DNA of 6,213 nt from Fodinibacter sp035633415 (GCA_035633415.1 DASQEZ010000351.1:1-6213), one strand, 5' to 3'; shown: positions 1-6,171, counted from the first letter of the stretch. Numbers and translations: made by a program. The notes: generated by a model from the letters alone, not told the origin.

Positions 1-14
1 GGACTGCGGGTGGA

Positions 15-413
15 TCAGCTGAGGCCGAGGGAGCGCAGCGCGGCCTCGGCCTCGTCGACCGAGACCCGGCCGGCCGCGAGGTCGGCGAGCACCTTGTCGC
101 GGTCGATCGGCTGCTCGGTGCCTGGGCCCTCGAGCCCGAGGCGGACCAGCAGCTCGGCGAACCGCTGGCGTGCGGTGGGATAGCTCACCCCGAGGTAGCG
201 CTCGAGCTCACGCATGTTGCCCCGGGAGACCAGGAAGACCCGGAGCATCTCGTGATCGTCGCTCGACAATCCCGCGAACGGCGAGAGCTCGAAGGCACCG
301 GACAGCTCGGTACCGCAGGAGTCGCACCCGAGGCGGGTGATGGTCAGATGGGCCGAGCAGACGGGGCAGTCGCGCGGTGGTCGGTGGGGCAGGACGGCCC
401 GGGAGGTGGTCAC
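15..413 (-). CDS. DUF2089-family zinc-ribbon/HTH protein, putative transcriptional regulator
   Basis: A 132-residue protein. An N-terminal zinc ribbon has two CxxC pairs (C16-P-V-C19 and C30-D-S-C33). It is followed by the DUF2089 core (about 40-95) with the phrases SPFAGLS, RGNMRELERYLGVSYPTAR and LLVRLG, which look like a helix-turn-helix. The C-terminal helical hairpin (about 104-130, KVLADLAAGRVSVDEAEAAL) is SHOCT-like. The family is uncharacterised; the fold suggests DNA binding in the cytoplasm. The start is GTG, and its GTGA overlaps the TGA of the upstream DUF4097 gene, so translation is probably coupled. An AGGTGG ribosome site lies about 4 bases upstream of the GTG. The gene stops 14 bases from the window edge, so any further gene in the operon is not visible. 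Family assignment is firm; the regulatory role is inferred. Confidence 0.9.
   Translation of the reverse strand: MTTSRAVLPHRPPRDCPVCSAHLTITRLGCDSCGTELSGAFELSPFAGLSSDDHEMLRVFLVSRGNMRELERYLGVSYPTARQRFAELLVRLGLEGPGTEQPIDRDKVLADLAAGRVSVDEAEAALRSLGLS
21..53. repeat. Perfect 10-bp inverted repeat at the 3' end of the DUF2089 gene
   Basis: GAGGCCGAGG (21-30) and CCTCGGCCTC (44-53) are exact reverse complements around a 13-base spacer. In the minus-strand transcript this would be a very stable GC hairpin ending just before the stop codon. It has no T-tract after it. It could act in termination or protect the 3' end, or be a by-product of GC-rich Glu-Ala/Leu-Gly codons. Confidence 0.5.
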
Positions 414-1336
414 GACGCCACCTGGACCTTCGCTGAACCGAGCTCGACCTTGATGTCGAGCGTGGCGGTGCCGGCGCCGACCACCAGGTCGCGGCCGGAC
501 GTGGAGCGCTGGTCCGAACGGCCGCCCAGCTCCACCGAGCCCAGCTCGGCGCGGGCGTGCACGGTGACGTCGGAGCGGGGGTCGAGCCGGAGCCGTACGC
601 TCCCGAGCTCGCAGCTCAGGCTCGACTCGCCGCGGTCGAGCAGCCAGTCCAGCTTCGCGCTTCCTGCCTCCACGCGTCCGTCGATCGGACCCGAGCAGTC
701 CACGGCCTTGAGCGAGCCGGCCTCGACCACGAACCGGAGGCCGCCCTCGAGCCGGCTCGCCATGATGCTGCCGGCCTGCACGGTGACCTCGACGGGGAGA
801 TCGGGGCGGATCTTCACGATCACGGTCTCGCCGCCGCGCCAGCGCCCGAAGGCCTTGCCCGGGCGGCGGTCGCTGGAGTCGTAGGAGAAGTGACCGAAGC
901 CAGGCTCGGCGTCGGTGTCGATGATCAGGGCACCACCGTCGCGGCGGGCCACGTGCGGCCCCTCGACGGAAGCGCCGGTCACGGTCGGGTCCCCGATGAG
1001 CACCAGCTTGACGGCGGTCGCCTGGACGACGACGCGGTCGATCGGGACGTCGACGCCGTAGGAGCCGGAGTCACCCCGGGGAGGCGGGGGCAGCACCCGG
1101 ACGCCAGAGGGGGGCGACGGCGGGGCCGGCGGGAGTGGGGGAACGGGCGGGTGCGCCGGGGCGGCCGACCCGTAAGGCCCGGCCGGGTGGGTCGGGGCGG
1201 CCTGGTCGGCCGCCGCCGACGGCGGAGCCGCCGCGTCGGTGGCGGCGATGCGCTGGCTGGCCTCCTCGGGGGCGACCTGGCCGGCGGCGACCTGGGACAG
1301 CAGGGAACGGAGATCAGTGTCTGGGGACTCGGTCAT
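410..1336 (-). CDS. DUF4097-type beta-repeat protein with SHOCT-like N-terminus and proline-rich linker
   Basis: A 308-residue protein. Residues 9-32 form a short helical hairpin (LLSQVAAGQVAPEEASQRI). Residues about 36-87 are an Ala/Pro-rich, probably disordered linker with a PPPP run at 83-86. From about 95 onward it is a beta-rich domain with a recurring [EQ]-[AL]-G-S turn near 187, 205, 223, 243, 264, 287 and 298, typical of the DUF4097 'putative adhesin' beta-helix families. No signal peptide or membrane segment is visible, so it is probably cytosolic and the adhesin name is likely misleading. ATG at 1336 was preferred over an in-frame TTG at 1354, because the longer form would begin inside the promoter; the ATG lacks an SD and fits a leaderless start. 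The stop overlaps the GTG of the DUF2089 gene. Molecular function is unknown; a partner role for the DUF2089 regulator is inferred from adjacency and a shared motif. Confidence 0.85.
   Translation of the reverse strand: MTESPDTDLRSLLSQVAAGQVAPEEASQRIAATDAAAPPSAAADQAAPTHPAGPYGSAAPAHPPVPPLPPAPPSPPSGVRVLPPPPRGDSGSYGVDVPIDRVVVQATAVKLVLIGDPTVTGASVEGPHVARRDGGALIIDTDAEPGFGHFSYDSSDRRPGKAFGRWRGGETVIVKIRPDLPVEVTVQAGSIMASRLEGGLRFVVEAGSLKAVDCSGPIDGRVEAGSAKLDWLLDRGESSLSCELGSVRLRLDPRSDVTVHARAELGSVELGGRSDQRSTSGRDLVVGAGTATLDIKVELGSAKVQVAS
1109..1151 (+). repeat. G-quadruplex-forming motif opposite the proline-rich linker codons
   Basis: Six G-tracts of three or more lie on the plus strand (1109-1114, 1122-1125, 1131-1133, 1137-1141, 1145-1147, 1149-1151) with intervening loops of 7, 5, 3, 3 and 1 bases. 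This meets the canonical G3+N1-7 pattern. It is the template strand of the DUF4097-type gene and arises from consecutive CCN proline codons. Whether it folds or has any effect is unknown. Confidence 0.45.
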
Positions 1337-1342
1337 GACCAC

Positions 1343-1372
1343 ATCTAACAACAAGAACTTCTAAAGTGTCAA
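1343..1372 (-). promoter_or_regulatory. Candidate sigma-70-type promoter of the DUF4097-DUF2089 unit (leaderless)
   Basis: On the minus strand a perfect TTGACA -35 box (1372 to 1367) is followed by an 18-base spacer and a TTAGAT -10-like box (1348 to 1343). The -10 ends 6 bases before the ATG at 1336, so transcription would begin at or next to the start codon, which fits the absence of a ribosome-binding sequence. Two small inverted repeats lie in the spacer (AGAA-C-TTCT at 1354-1362 and ACTT-CTA-AAGT at 1357-1367 on the plus strand) and could be operator half-sites. The -10 is only a partial match to consensus. The start point is inferred. Confidence 0.6.
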
Positions 1373-1401
1373 CTCCCTTTGATGAAATAGAAGAATCACG
1401 C

Positions 1402-2670
1402 TCAGAAAGGCTCCACGCTGACCCCGTAGCCCTCGCCCCGCAGGATCGCGAGCACGTCGTCGCAGTGCTCCGGGCCGCGCATCTCCAGCTGGACGCCGAT
1501 CTCGACCTCGTGGACAGCCAGCCCCGGGTGGGTGCGCAGGTGCTCGACCTCCAGCACGTTGGCGTCGGCCGCCGCCAAGGTGGCCAGCAGCCTGGCCAGG
1601 TTCCCGGGCCGGTCCGGCACCCGCACGTACAACCCGAGGTAGCGGCCCCCCGCGGTCAGCCCGTGCCTGATGACGCGCAGCAGCACCACCGGGTCGATGT
1701 TGCCTCCGGAGAGCACGGCCACCACCGGTGGTTCGAAGGCGGTCGGGTCGTCCAGCACCGCCGCCACTGCCGCGGCGCCCGCCGGCTCGACGACGAGCTT
1801 GGCGCGCTCGAGGCACAGCAGGAGGGCCCGCGACAGCGACTCCTCGGAGACCGTACGGACCTCGTCGACCAGGTCAGCCACCACGGCAAAAGGCACGTCA
1901 CCGGGCCGCCCGACCGCGATGCCGTCGGCCATCGTGGACATGGACGAGAGCGAGACCGGGGCCCCGGCAGCGAGAGAGGGGGGATAGGCCGCAGCGGCCT
2001 CGGCCTGGACAGCGACCACGCGGACGTCGGGCCGCAGCGCCTTCACCGCGATCGCGATCCCCGCGACCAGGCCGCCCCCTCCGGTGCAGACCACGATCGT
2101 CTTGACCGCCGGGCACTGCTCGAGGATCTCGAGCCCGACGGTGCCCTGGCCCGCGACGATGTCGACGTGGTCGAAGGGATGGATGAGCACCGCACCCGTC
2201 TCGGCCGCGAAGGCGTGTGCCGCCTCCAGGCAGTCGTCGATGACCTGTCCGTGCAGGCGGATCTCGGCGCCGTAGCCGCGGGTCGCAGCGAGCTTCGGGA
2301 TCGGCGCACCCTCGGGCATGAACACCGTGGCCGAGATGTCGAGGAGCTGGGCGGCCAGCGCGACGCCTTGCGCATGGTTGCCGGCGCTCGCGGCGACGAC
2401 ACCGAGCTCACGCTCTGCCTCCGACAGCTGCGACATCCGGTTGTAGGCCCCGCGGATCTTGAACGACCCGGCGCGCTGGAGGTTCTCGCACTTGAGGTGG
2501 ACCGGACCGCCGACAGCCTCGCTCAGGGGGCGCGACCCCTCGAGCGGGGTCCGGCGGGCCACCCCCTCCAGGCGGACCCGCGCCGCCTCGACGTCAGCCA
2601 GCGTCGGGACCGGGACCACGACGTGAGCAGCGGAGATGTTCGGGTCCGGTGAGGTCTCGGCGACATCCAT
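1402..2670 (-). CDS. ilvA: Threonine ammonia-lyase (threonine dehydratase), medium form with C-terminal ACT-like domain
   Basis: A 422-residue cytosolic PLP enzyme that deaminates L-threonine to 2-oxobutanoate and ammonia, the first step toward isoleucine. Fold-type II motifs are intact: the PLP lysine K71 in GSFKIRGAYNRM, SAGNHAQG at 95-102, the phosphate-binding TGGGGL loop at 196-201, and SGGN at 321-324. Residues about 342-422 (LGLYVRVPDRPGNLARLL to the end) form a single ACT-like domain, as in the medium-length IlvA/TdcB-like group. This implies allosteric control, although the ligand cannot be read from the sequence. The start is ATG at 2670 (MDVAETSPDP). An in-frame upstream start at 2730 would run into the divergent P450 gene and add an atypical 20-residue leader. 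No SD precedes 2670, so the mRNA may be leaderless. Either a biosynthetic or a catabolic role is possible; no other isoleucine genes are in the window. Confidence 0.93.
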   Translation of the reverse strand: MDVAETSPDPNISAAHVVVPVPTLADVEAARVRLEGVARRTPLEGSRPLSEAVGGPVHLKCENLQRAGSFKIRGAYNRMSQLSEAERELGVVAASAGNHAQGVALAAQLLDISATVFMPEGAPIPKLAATRGYGAEIRLHGQVIDDCLEAAHAFAAETGAVLIHPFDHVDIVAGQGTVGLEILEQCPAVKTIVVCTGGGGLVAGIAIAVKALRPDVRVVAVQAEAAAAYPPSLAAGAPVSLSSMSTMADGIAVGRPGDVPFAVVADLVDEVRTVSEESLSRALLLCLERAKLVVEPAGAAAVAAVLDDPTAFEPPVVAVLSGGNIDPVVLLRVIRHGLTAGGRYLGLYVRVPDRPGNLARLLATLAAADANVLEVEHLRTHPGLAVHEVEIGVQLEMRGPEHCDDVLAILRGEGYGVSVEPF

Positions 2671-2705
2671 GGCGCGAGTGTGGCACCGCTTGGGAGGCTG
2701 TGGGC
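2671..2705. promoter_or_regulatory. Compact divergent start region between ilvA and the P450 gene
   Basis: Only 35 bp separate the two start codons. On the plus strand a clear GGGAGG SD (2692-2697) lies 8 bases before the P450 ATG. On the minus strand no SD precedes ilvA; CACACT, 6 bases upstream of its ATG, is a poor -10-like match. The P450 promoter must lie at least partly inside the ilvA coding sequence. No convincing -35/-10 pair was found for either gene. Confidence 0.4.
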
Positions 2706-4106
2706 ATGAGCGCTGAGACCGCCACGCCACCGACCAGCAGTGCCCGCCGGGTCGCCCGGCCCGACGGCCCGCGCCCTGGCCCGTTCTTGGCCGGGCTGCT
2801 CTCGGGACGCGTGCTCCCGACCGACGCCTTCACCGCGATCGCCCAGCGGTACGACCGGATCGCCCATCTGCGCCTGGTCAACGAGCACCTGTACGTGCTC
2901 ACCCACCCTGACGTGGTCCGGCACGTGTTCGTCACCCACGGCCGTTCGACGATGAAGGGCCGGGGGCTCCAGCAGGCCAAGCGGCTGCTCGGCGAAGGTC
3001 TCCTCACCTCAGAAGGTGAGCTGCACAGGCGACAGCGACGACTGGTGCAGCCCGCCTTCCACCACGAGCGGATCGCGATGTACGGCCGCCAGATGACCGC
3101 GGCGGCCGTCGACCACGAGCAGCGCTGGAGCGAGGGCCAGCAGGTCGACCTCGCCGAGGAGATGGCCGCGCTGACCCTCGACATCGTGGGACGCACCCTC
3201 TTCGGCGCAGACCTCCGCTCGGCTGCCGACGAGGTCGCCGACGCACTCGGCACCGTGATGGGCGGCTTTCAGCGCCGCATCGCCGGTGGCCCTCGCAACA
3301 TGCTCAACCGGCTCCCGACCCGGGCCAACCGACGAGCCCTCGACGGGCTGACCCGGCTCGACGCGGTCGTCGCCGACCTCATCGCCGCGCATCGCACCGA
3401 AGCCGCGAGCGGAGTCGTGGGTGACGACGTGCTCTCGATGCTCGTCGCCGCGCGTGACACCGAGGGTGACGGCACCGGGATGTCCGACACCCAGCTGCGC
3501 GACGAGGTGATGACCCTGGTGCTCGCGGGGCACGAGACCACGGCCAATGCCCTGACCTGGGCGTGGTTCCTGGTCGGACGGCACCCTGAGGTCCGTGACC
3601 GGCTGCACGCCGAGATCGACGTGCTGCCCGCCGAGCTCGAGACGGCCGATGTGGCGCGCCTGCCGTACGTCCACGCCGTGGTGGCCGAGACGCTCCGGCT
3701 CTACCCTCCGGCCTGGACCATCGGCCGGCGGCTCACCGACGACGTCGAGGTGGACGGCTGGACGTTGCCCGCCGGGTCCCTCACCCTGGCCAGCCAGTTC
3801 GTCCTGCACCGCGACCCACGGTGGTGGGGGGACGCGGGAACCTTCCGGCCGGAGCGATGGCTGGACCCTGCAGGCGACTTCGACGAGACCGCGCCGGGGC
3901 AGCCGCGCGGGGCCTGGTTCCCCTTCGGGCTCGGCGGACGGGTCTGCATCGGTGAGTCGTTCGCCTGGACCGAGGCCGTGCTCGTCCTGGCCACCATGGC
4001 CCGCCGCTGGGACCCCGAGATCCTCGCGGCTGCCGATCCGGCGGTCTCTCCTGCCGTGACGCTCCGCCCGCGCGACGGGATGCCCGCCGTCCTCCGACGA
4101 CGTTGA
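2706..4106 (+). CDS. Cytochrome P450 monooxygenase
   Basis: A 466-residue soluble bacterial-type P450 with all core motifs: helix C region ELHRRQRRLVQPAF (105-118), I-helix oxygen-activation motif AGHETT (274-279), K-helix ExxR as ETLR (328-331), RPERW (381-385), and the heme loop PFGLGGRVCIG (406-416) with proximal ligand C414. The protein should insert one oxygen atom into an organic substrate using electrons from a separate redox partner. No reductase or ferredoxin domain is fused to it, and no N-terminal membrane anchor is seen. Substrate and CYP family cannot be decided from sequence alone. The ATG at 2706 has a GGGAGG SD at 2692-2697; an in-frame extension back to 2649 would overlap ilvA. 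The gene is divergent from ilvA and converges on a Rieske ferredoxin-like gene, the only visible candidate electron carrier nearby, although P450s normally use other ferredoxin types. Confidence 0.95.
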   Translation: MSAETATPPTSSARRVARPDGPRPGPFLAGLLSGRVLPTDAFTAIAQRYDRIAHLRLVNEHLYVLTHPDVVRHVFVTHGRSTMKGRGLQQAKRLLGEGLLTSEGELHRRQRRLVQPAFHHERIAMYGRQMTAAAVDHEQRWSEGQQVDLAEEMAALTLDIVGRTLFGADLRSAADEVADALGTVMGGFQRRIAGGPRNMLNRLPTRANRRALDGLTRLDAVVADLIAAHRTEAASGVVGDDVLSMLVAARDTEGDGTGMSDTQLRDEVMTLVLAGHETTANALTWAWFLVGRHPEVRDRLHAEIDVLPAELETADVARLPYVHAVVAETLRLYPPAWTIGRRLTDDVEVDGWTLPAGSLTLASQFVLHRDPRWWGDAGTFRPERWLDPAGDFDETAPGQPRGAWFPFGLGGRVCIGESFAWTEAVLVLATMARRWDPEILAAADPAVSPAVTLRPRDGMPAVLRRR

Positions 4107-4107
4107 T

Positions 4108-4129
4108 CCTGGGTCAGCGCCGACCCCGG
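4108..4129. terminator. Candidate bidirectional hairpin between convergent P450 and Rieske genes
   Basis: CCTGGGTC (4108-4115), loop AGCGCC and GACCCCGG (4122-4129) form an 8-bp stem with one T/C mismatch. It almost fills the 25-bp gap between the two stop codons, where a shared terminator would be expected. There is no T-tract on either side, so it is not a classical intrinsic terminator, though T-poor hairpins are common in high-GC actinobacteria. Confidence 0.4.
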
Positions 4130-4131
4130 GT

Positions 4132-4509
4132 TCAGATCTCGACGAAGACCTCGCCGTCCTCCACGGTGACCGGATAGGTCGTCAGCGACGCCGGGGTGCG
4201 ACCCATCCCGATGACCCGGCGGGACCACCGAGGCATGTCGCGTCCGGCGAAACCCACGGCCCAGTCGAGGTTCTCACCGCTGCACAGCTCGAACCGGGAG
4301 TTGTGCCAGGGGCAGCGGACCACGCCGTCCTCGAAGCTCGAGCCTCCCGGCCCGCTGGTGAGCGACAGGCCCAGGTGCGGGCACCGGTTGCGGGCAGCGC
4401 AGAGCGCCTCCCCGGCTCGGCCCACGACCACGTTCGTACCCTCGGCCTCCACCGCCACCAGCGTCCCGTCGGGGAAGTCCTCGGTCGCACCCACCCGGAT
4501 CCTGGCCAT
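4132..4509 (-). CDS. Rieske [2Fe-2S] ferredoxin-like protein
   Basis: A 125-residue small protein with a Rieske iron-sulfur centre: C43-P-H45-L-G and C66-P-W-H69-N supply the two Cys and two His ligands (C-x-H-x20-C-x2-H). Such proteins pass electrons to oxygenases or reductases in the cytoplasm. The N-terminal MARIRVGATEDFPDGTLVAVEAEGTNVVV and C-terminal YPVTVEDGEVFVEI strands fit the Rieske fold. Unusual features are the slightly long ligand spacing and a segment at about 80-110 (LDWAVGFAGRDMPRWSRRVIGMGRTPAS) between the second ligand pair and the final strands. No catalytic oxygenase domain is present. The start at 4509 is decided by a strong GAGGAGGT SD (4524 to 4517). An open frame continues upstream through the antisense of the ligase gene but is not coding. 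It could serve the adjacent P450, or an oxygenase elsewhere in the genome. Confidence 0.88.
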   Translation of the reverse strand: MARIRVGATEDFPDGTLVAVEAEGTNVVVGRAGEALCAARNRCPHLGLSLTSGPGGSSFEDGVVRCPWHNSRFELCSGENLDWAVGFAGRDMPRWSRRVIGMGRTPASLTTYPVTVEDGEVFVEI

Positions 4510-4617
4510 CGCCGGCACCTCCTCGGCGGTCGAGCACTTTGTGTGCGAGGGCGACCACCCACCCCTGATCGTGCCAGGATCGGGATCCGCCGCCAGCCCG
4601 CCCCCCAGGAGACCCGA
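4510..4617. promoter_or_regulatory. Divergent intergenic region between the Rieske and CoA-ligase genes
   Basis: This 108-bp region must hold promoters for both genes. The ribosome sites are clear: GAGGAGGT for the Rieske gene (4517-4524, minus) and AGGAG for the ligase (4607-4611, plus). A perfect 5-2-5 inverted repeat, GGATC-GG-GATCC (4577-4588), is an operator candidate. A weaker pair, GCAC-TTTGT-GTGC, lies at about 4534-4546. No confident -35/-10 pair was found on either strand; CAGGAT (4575-4580) is a possible plus-strand -10 overlapping the inverted repeat. Confidence 0.45.
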
Positions 4618-6171
4618 ATGATCCACACCAGCCCGATGCCGGACGTCGAGATCCCGCGGGTCGCCCTCACCGGGTACGTCCTCGAACGAGCCGCGGAGCT
4701 GGGTGACCAACCGGCCCTGATCGACGGTCCGACGGGGCGCACCATCACCTACGCCGGGCTGGACGCCGCCGTGCGCTCGTTGGCCGGAGGCCTCGTCAGC
4801 CAAGGTTTCGCCCCCGGCGACGTGGTCGCGCTGATGTCCCCCAACGTGCCCGAGTACGCGGTCATCTTCCACGGTGTCGCGTTCGCCGGCGGGGCGGTCA
4901 CGACGATCAACCCCACCTACACCGAGCGCGAGGTGCACAACCAGCTCGTCGACTCCGGCGCGCGGATGCTCGTGACGATCCCGATGTTCCTCGACGTCGC
5001 CCGCGCCGGCGCCGTGGGTACCGCCGTCGAGGAGGTGTACGTGCTGGGCGACAGCGACGACGCCCCCTCGGTCATGACGCTCTTCGGTGCACCGCTCGCC
5101 GAGCAGGTCCCCGTCGACCCAGACGACGTGGTCGTCCTGCCGTACTCCTCGGGCACGACCGGCACCAACAAGGGCGTCATGCTCACCCACCACAACCTGG
5201 TGGCCAACATCGCCCAGACGCTGGCAGCGGCCGAGATCGGCGAGGGCGACACCTTCGTCGCCGTCCTGCCGTTCTTCCACATCTACGGCATGCAGGTCCT
5301 GATGAACACCGGGCTGCGGGCCGGTGTCACCGTCATCACCATGCCACGCTTCGACCTCGAGCTGTTCCTCCGACTGCACGCCGACCACCACGTCACCCGG
5401 GCGTTCGTCGCGCCCCCGATCATCGTGGCGCTGGCCAAGCACCCGATGGTCGACGCCTTCGACCTGTCCTCGCTGACCCAGGTGTTCAGCGCCGCCGCCC
5501 CCCTCTCGGCCGACCTCGCGCTCGAGGCCGGCGCCCGGCTCGGGTGCGAGGTGGCCCAGGGGTACGGCATGACCGAGCTGTCGCCCGTCTCGCACGTCAC
5601 GCCGCCGGGACAGTTCAAGCCCGGGACCGTCGGCGTCACCGTGCCGAACACCGAGCTCCGCATCGTCGACCCGGCGACCGGCATCGACCTCCCCGACGGG
5701 GAGGACGGCGAGGTCTGGATCCGCGGGCCCCAGGTCATGAAGGGCTACCTCAACAACCCCGTAGCGACCGACGGGATGATCGACCCCGACGGCTGGCTGC
5801 ACACGGGAGACATCGGCCATGTCGACGCCGACGAGCACCTCTCGATCGTCGACCGCCTCAAGGAGCTCATCAAGTCCAGCGGGTTCCAGGTCGCGCCCGC
5901 CGAGCTCGAGGGCCTGCTCCTCACCCACCCGGCCGTCGCCGACGCAGCCGTCATCGGCCGCCCCGACGACGCGCGCGGCGAGGTACCCGTCGCCTACGTC
6001 GTCCTCAGGCCGGGTGCGGAGGCCACGGCCGCCGACCTCGAGGAGTACGTCGACGGTCAGGTCGCCCACTTCAAGAAGCTCGGCGGTCTGATCTTCATCG
6101 ACGAGATCCCCAAGTCGGCGTCCGGGAAGATCCTGCGCCGCGTGCTCAAGGACTCGGAGCCCACCGGGTGA
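4618..6171 (+). CDS. 4-coumarate-CoA-ligase-like AMP-binding acyl-CoA synthetase
   Basis: A 517-residue member of the ANL adenylating superfamily. It activates a carboxylic acid with ATP to an acyl-AMP and then transfers the acyl group to CoA. Motifs in order: AMP/P-loop YSSGTTGTNKGV (176-187), PFFHIYGM (218-225), QGYGMTE (314-320), GWLHTGDIG (392-400), hinge VDRLKELIK (411-419) and the C-terminal catalytic-lysine motif PKSASGK (498-504, K504). The length is full, the catalytic motifs are intact, and there is no carrier-protein domain. The overall pattern is closest to 4-coumarate:CoA ligase-like enzymes, but bacterial members of this group take aromatic, medium-chain or other acids, so the substrate is open. 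The start at 4618 has AGGAG 6 bases upstream; a longer open frame back to 4303 would overlap the Rieske gene and its promoter. Its TGA overlaps the GTG of a downstream gene, implying an operon. Confidence 0.93.
   Translation: MIHTSPMPDVEIPRVALTGYVLERAAELGDQPALIDGPTGRTITYAGLDAAVRSLAGGLVSQGFAPGDVVALMSPNVPEYAVIFHGVAFAGGAVTTINPTYTEREVHNQLVDSGARMLVTIPMFLDVARAGAVGTAVEEVYVLGDSDDAPSVMTLFGAPLAEQVPVDPDDVVVLPYSSGTTGTNKGVMLTHHNLVANIAQTLAAAEIGEGDTFVAVLPFFHIYGMQVLMNTGLRAGVTVITMPRFDLELFLRLHADHHVTRAFVAPPIIVALAKHPMVDAFDLSSLTQVFSAAAPLSADLALEAGARLGCEVAQGYGMTELSPVSHVTPPGQFKPGTVGVTVPNTELRIVDPATGIDLPDGEDGEVWIRGPQVMKGYLNNPVATDGMIDPDGWLHTGDIGHVDADEHLSIVDRLKELIKSSGFQVAPAELEGLLLTHPAVADAAVIGRPDDARGEVPVAYVVLRPGAEATAADLEEYVDGQVAHFKKLGGLIFIDEIPKSASGKILRRVLKDSEPTG

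Noticed and set aside
557..1348. Plus-strand open frame (263 codons) antisense to the DUF4097-type gene
   Set aside because: It has a low-complexity Arg/Gly/Asp/Ala composition and no ribosome site or domain. The minus strand holds the coherent beta-repeat protein.
1337..1354. TTG start six codons upstream of the DUF4097-type ATG
   Set aside because: It would begin inside the -10/spacer region of the promoter, has no SD, and adds only MLLDVV with no family support.
1371..1404. Possible terminator after ilvA
   Set aside because: Only a 4-bp TCAA/TTGA pairing was found, too weak to call, so read-through into the DUF4097-type gene cannot be excluded.
1366..2652. Long plus-strand open frame (about 428 codons) antisense to ilvA
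   Set aside because: It lies wholly opposite an enzyme gene with intact motifs. Its translation is Asp/Arg/His/Gln-rich low-complexity protein with no recognisable domain, the usual product of GC-biased codons read on the reverse strand.
2671..2730. Upstream start for ilvA adding 20 residues (MAWRSQRSCPQPPKRCHTRA)
   Set aside because: It would overlap the P450 start and its SD. The added residues are atypical for the family, while ATG 2670 gives a normal-length enzyme.
3009..3809. Minus-strand open frame (266 codons) antisense to the P450
   Set aside because: It mirrors the P450 codons, lacks any family signature and sits over essential P450 motifs.
4303..4617. Upstream extension of the CoA-ligase frame
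   Set aside because: It overlaps the Rieske gene antisense and the divergent promoter region. The ATG at 4618 has its own AGGAG and gives the expected family length.
4510..6069. Upstream extension of the Rieske frame to a 645-residue protein
   Set aside because: The added 520 residues are antisense to the CoA-ligase gene, rich in Gly/Asp/Val/Arg without motifs. The strong SD just before the ATG at 4509 fixes the Rieske start.
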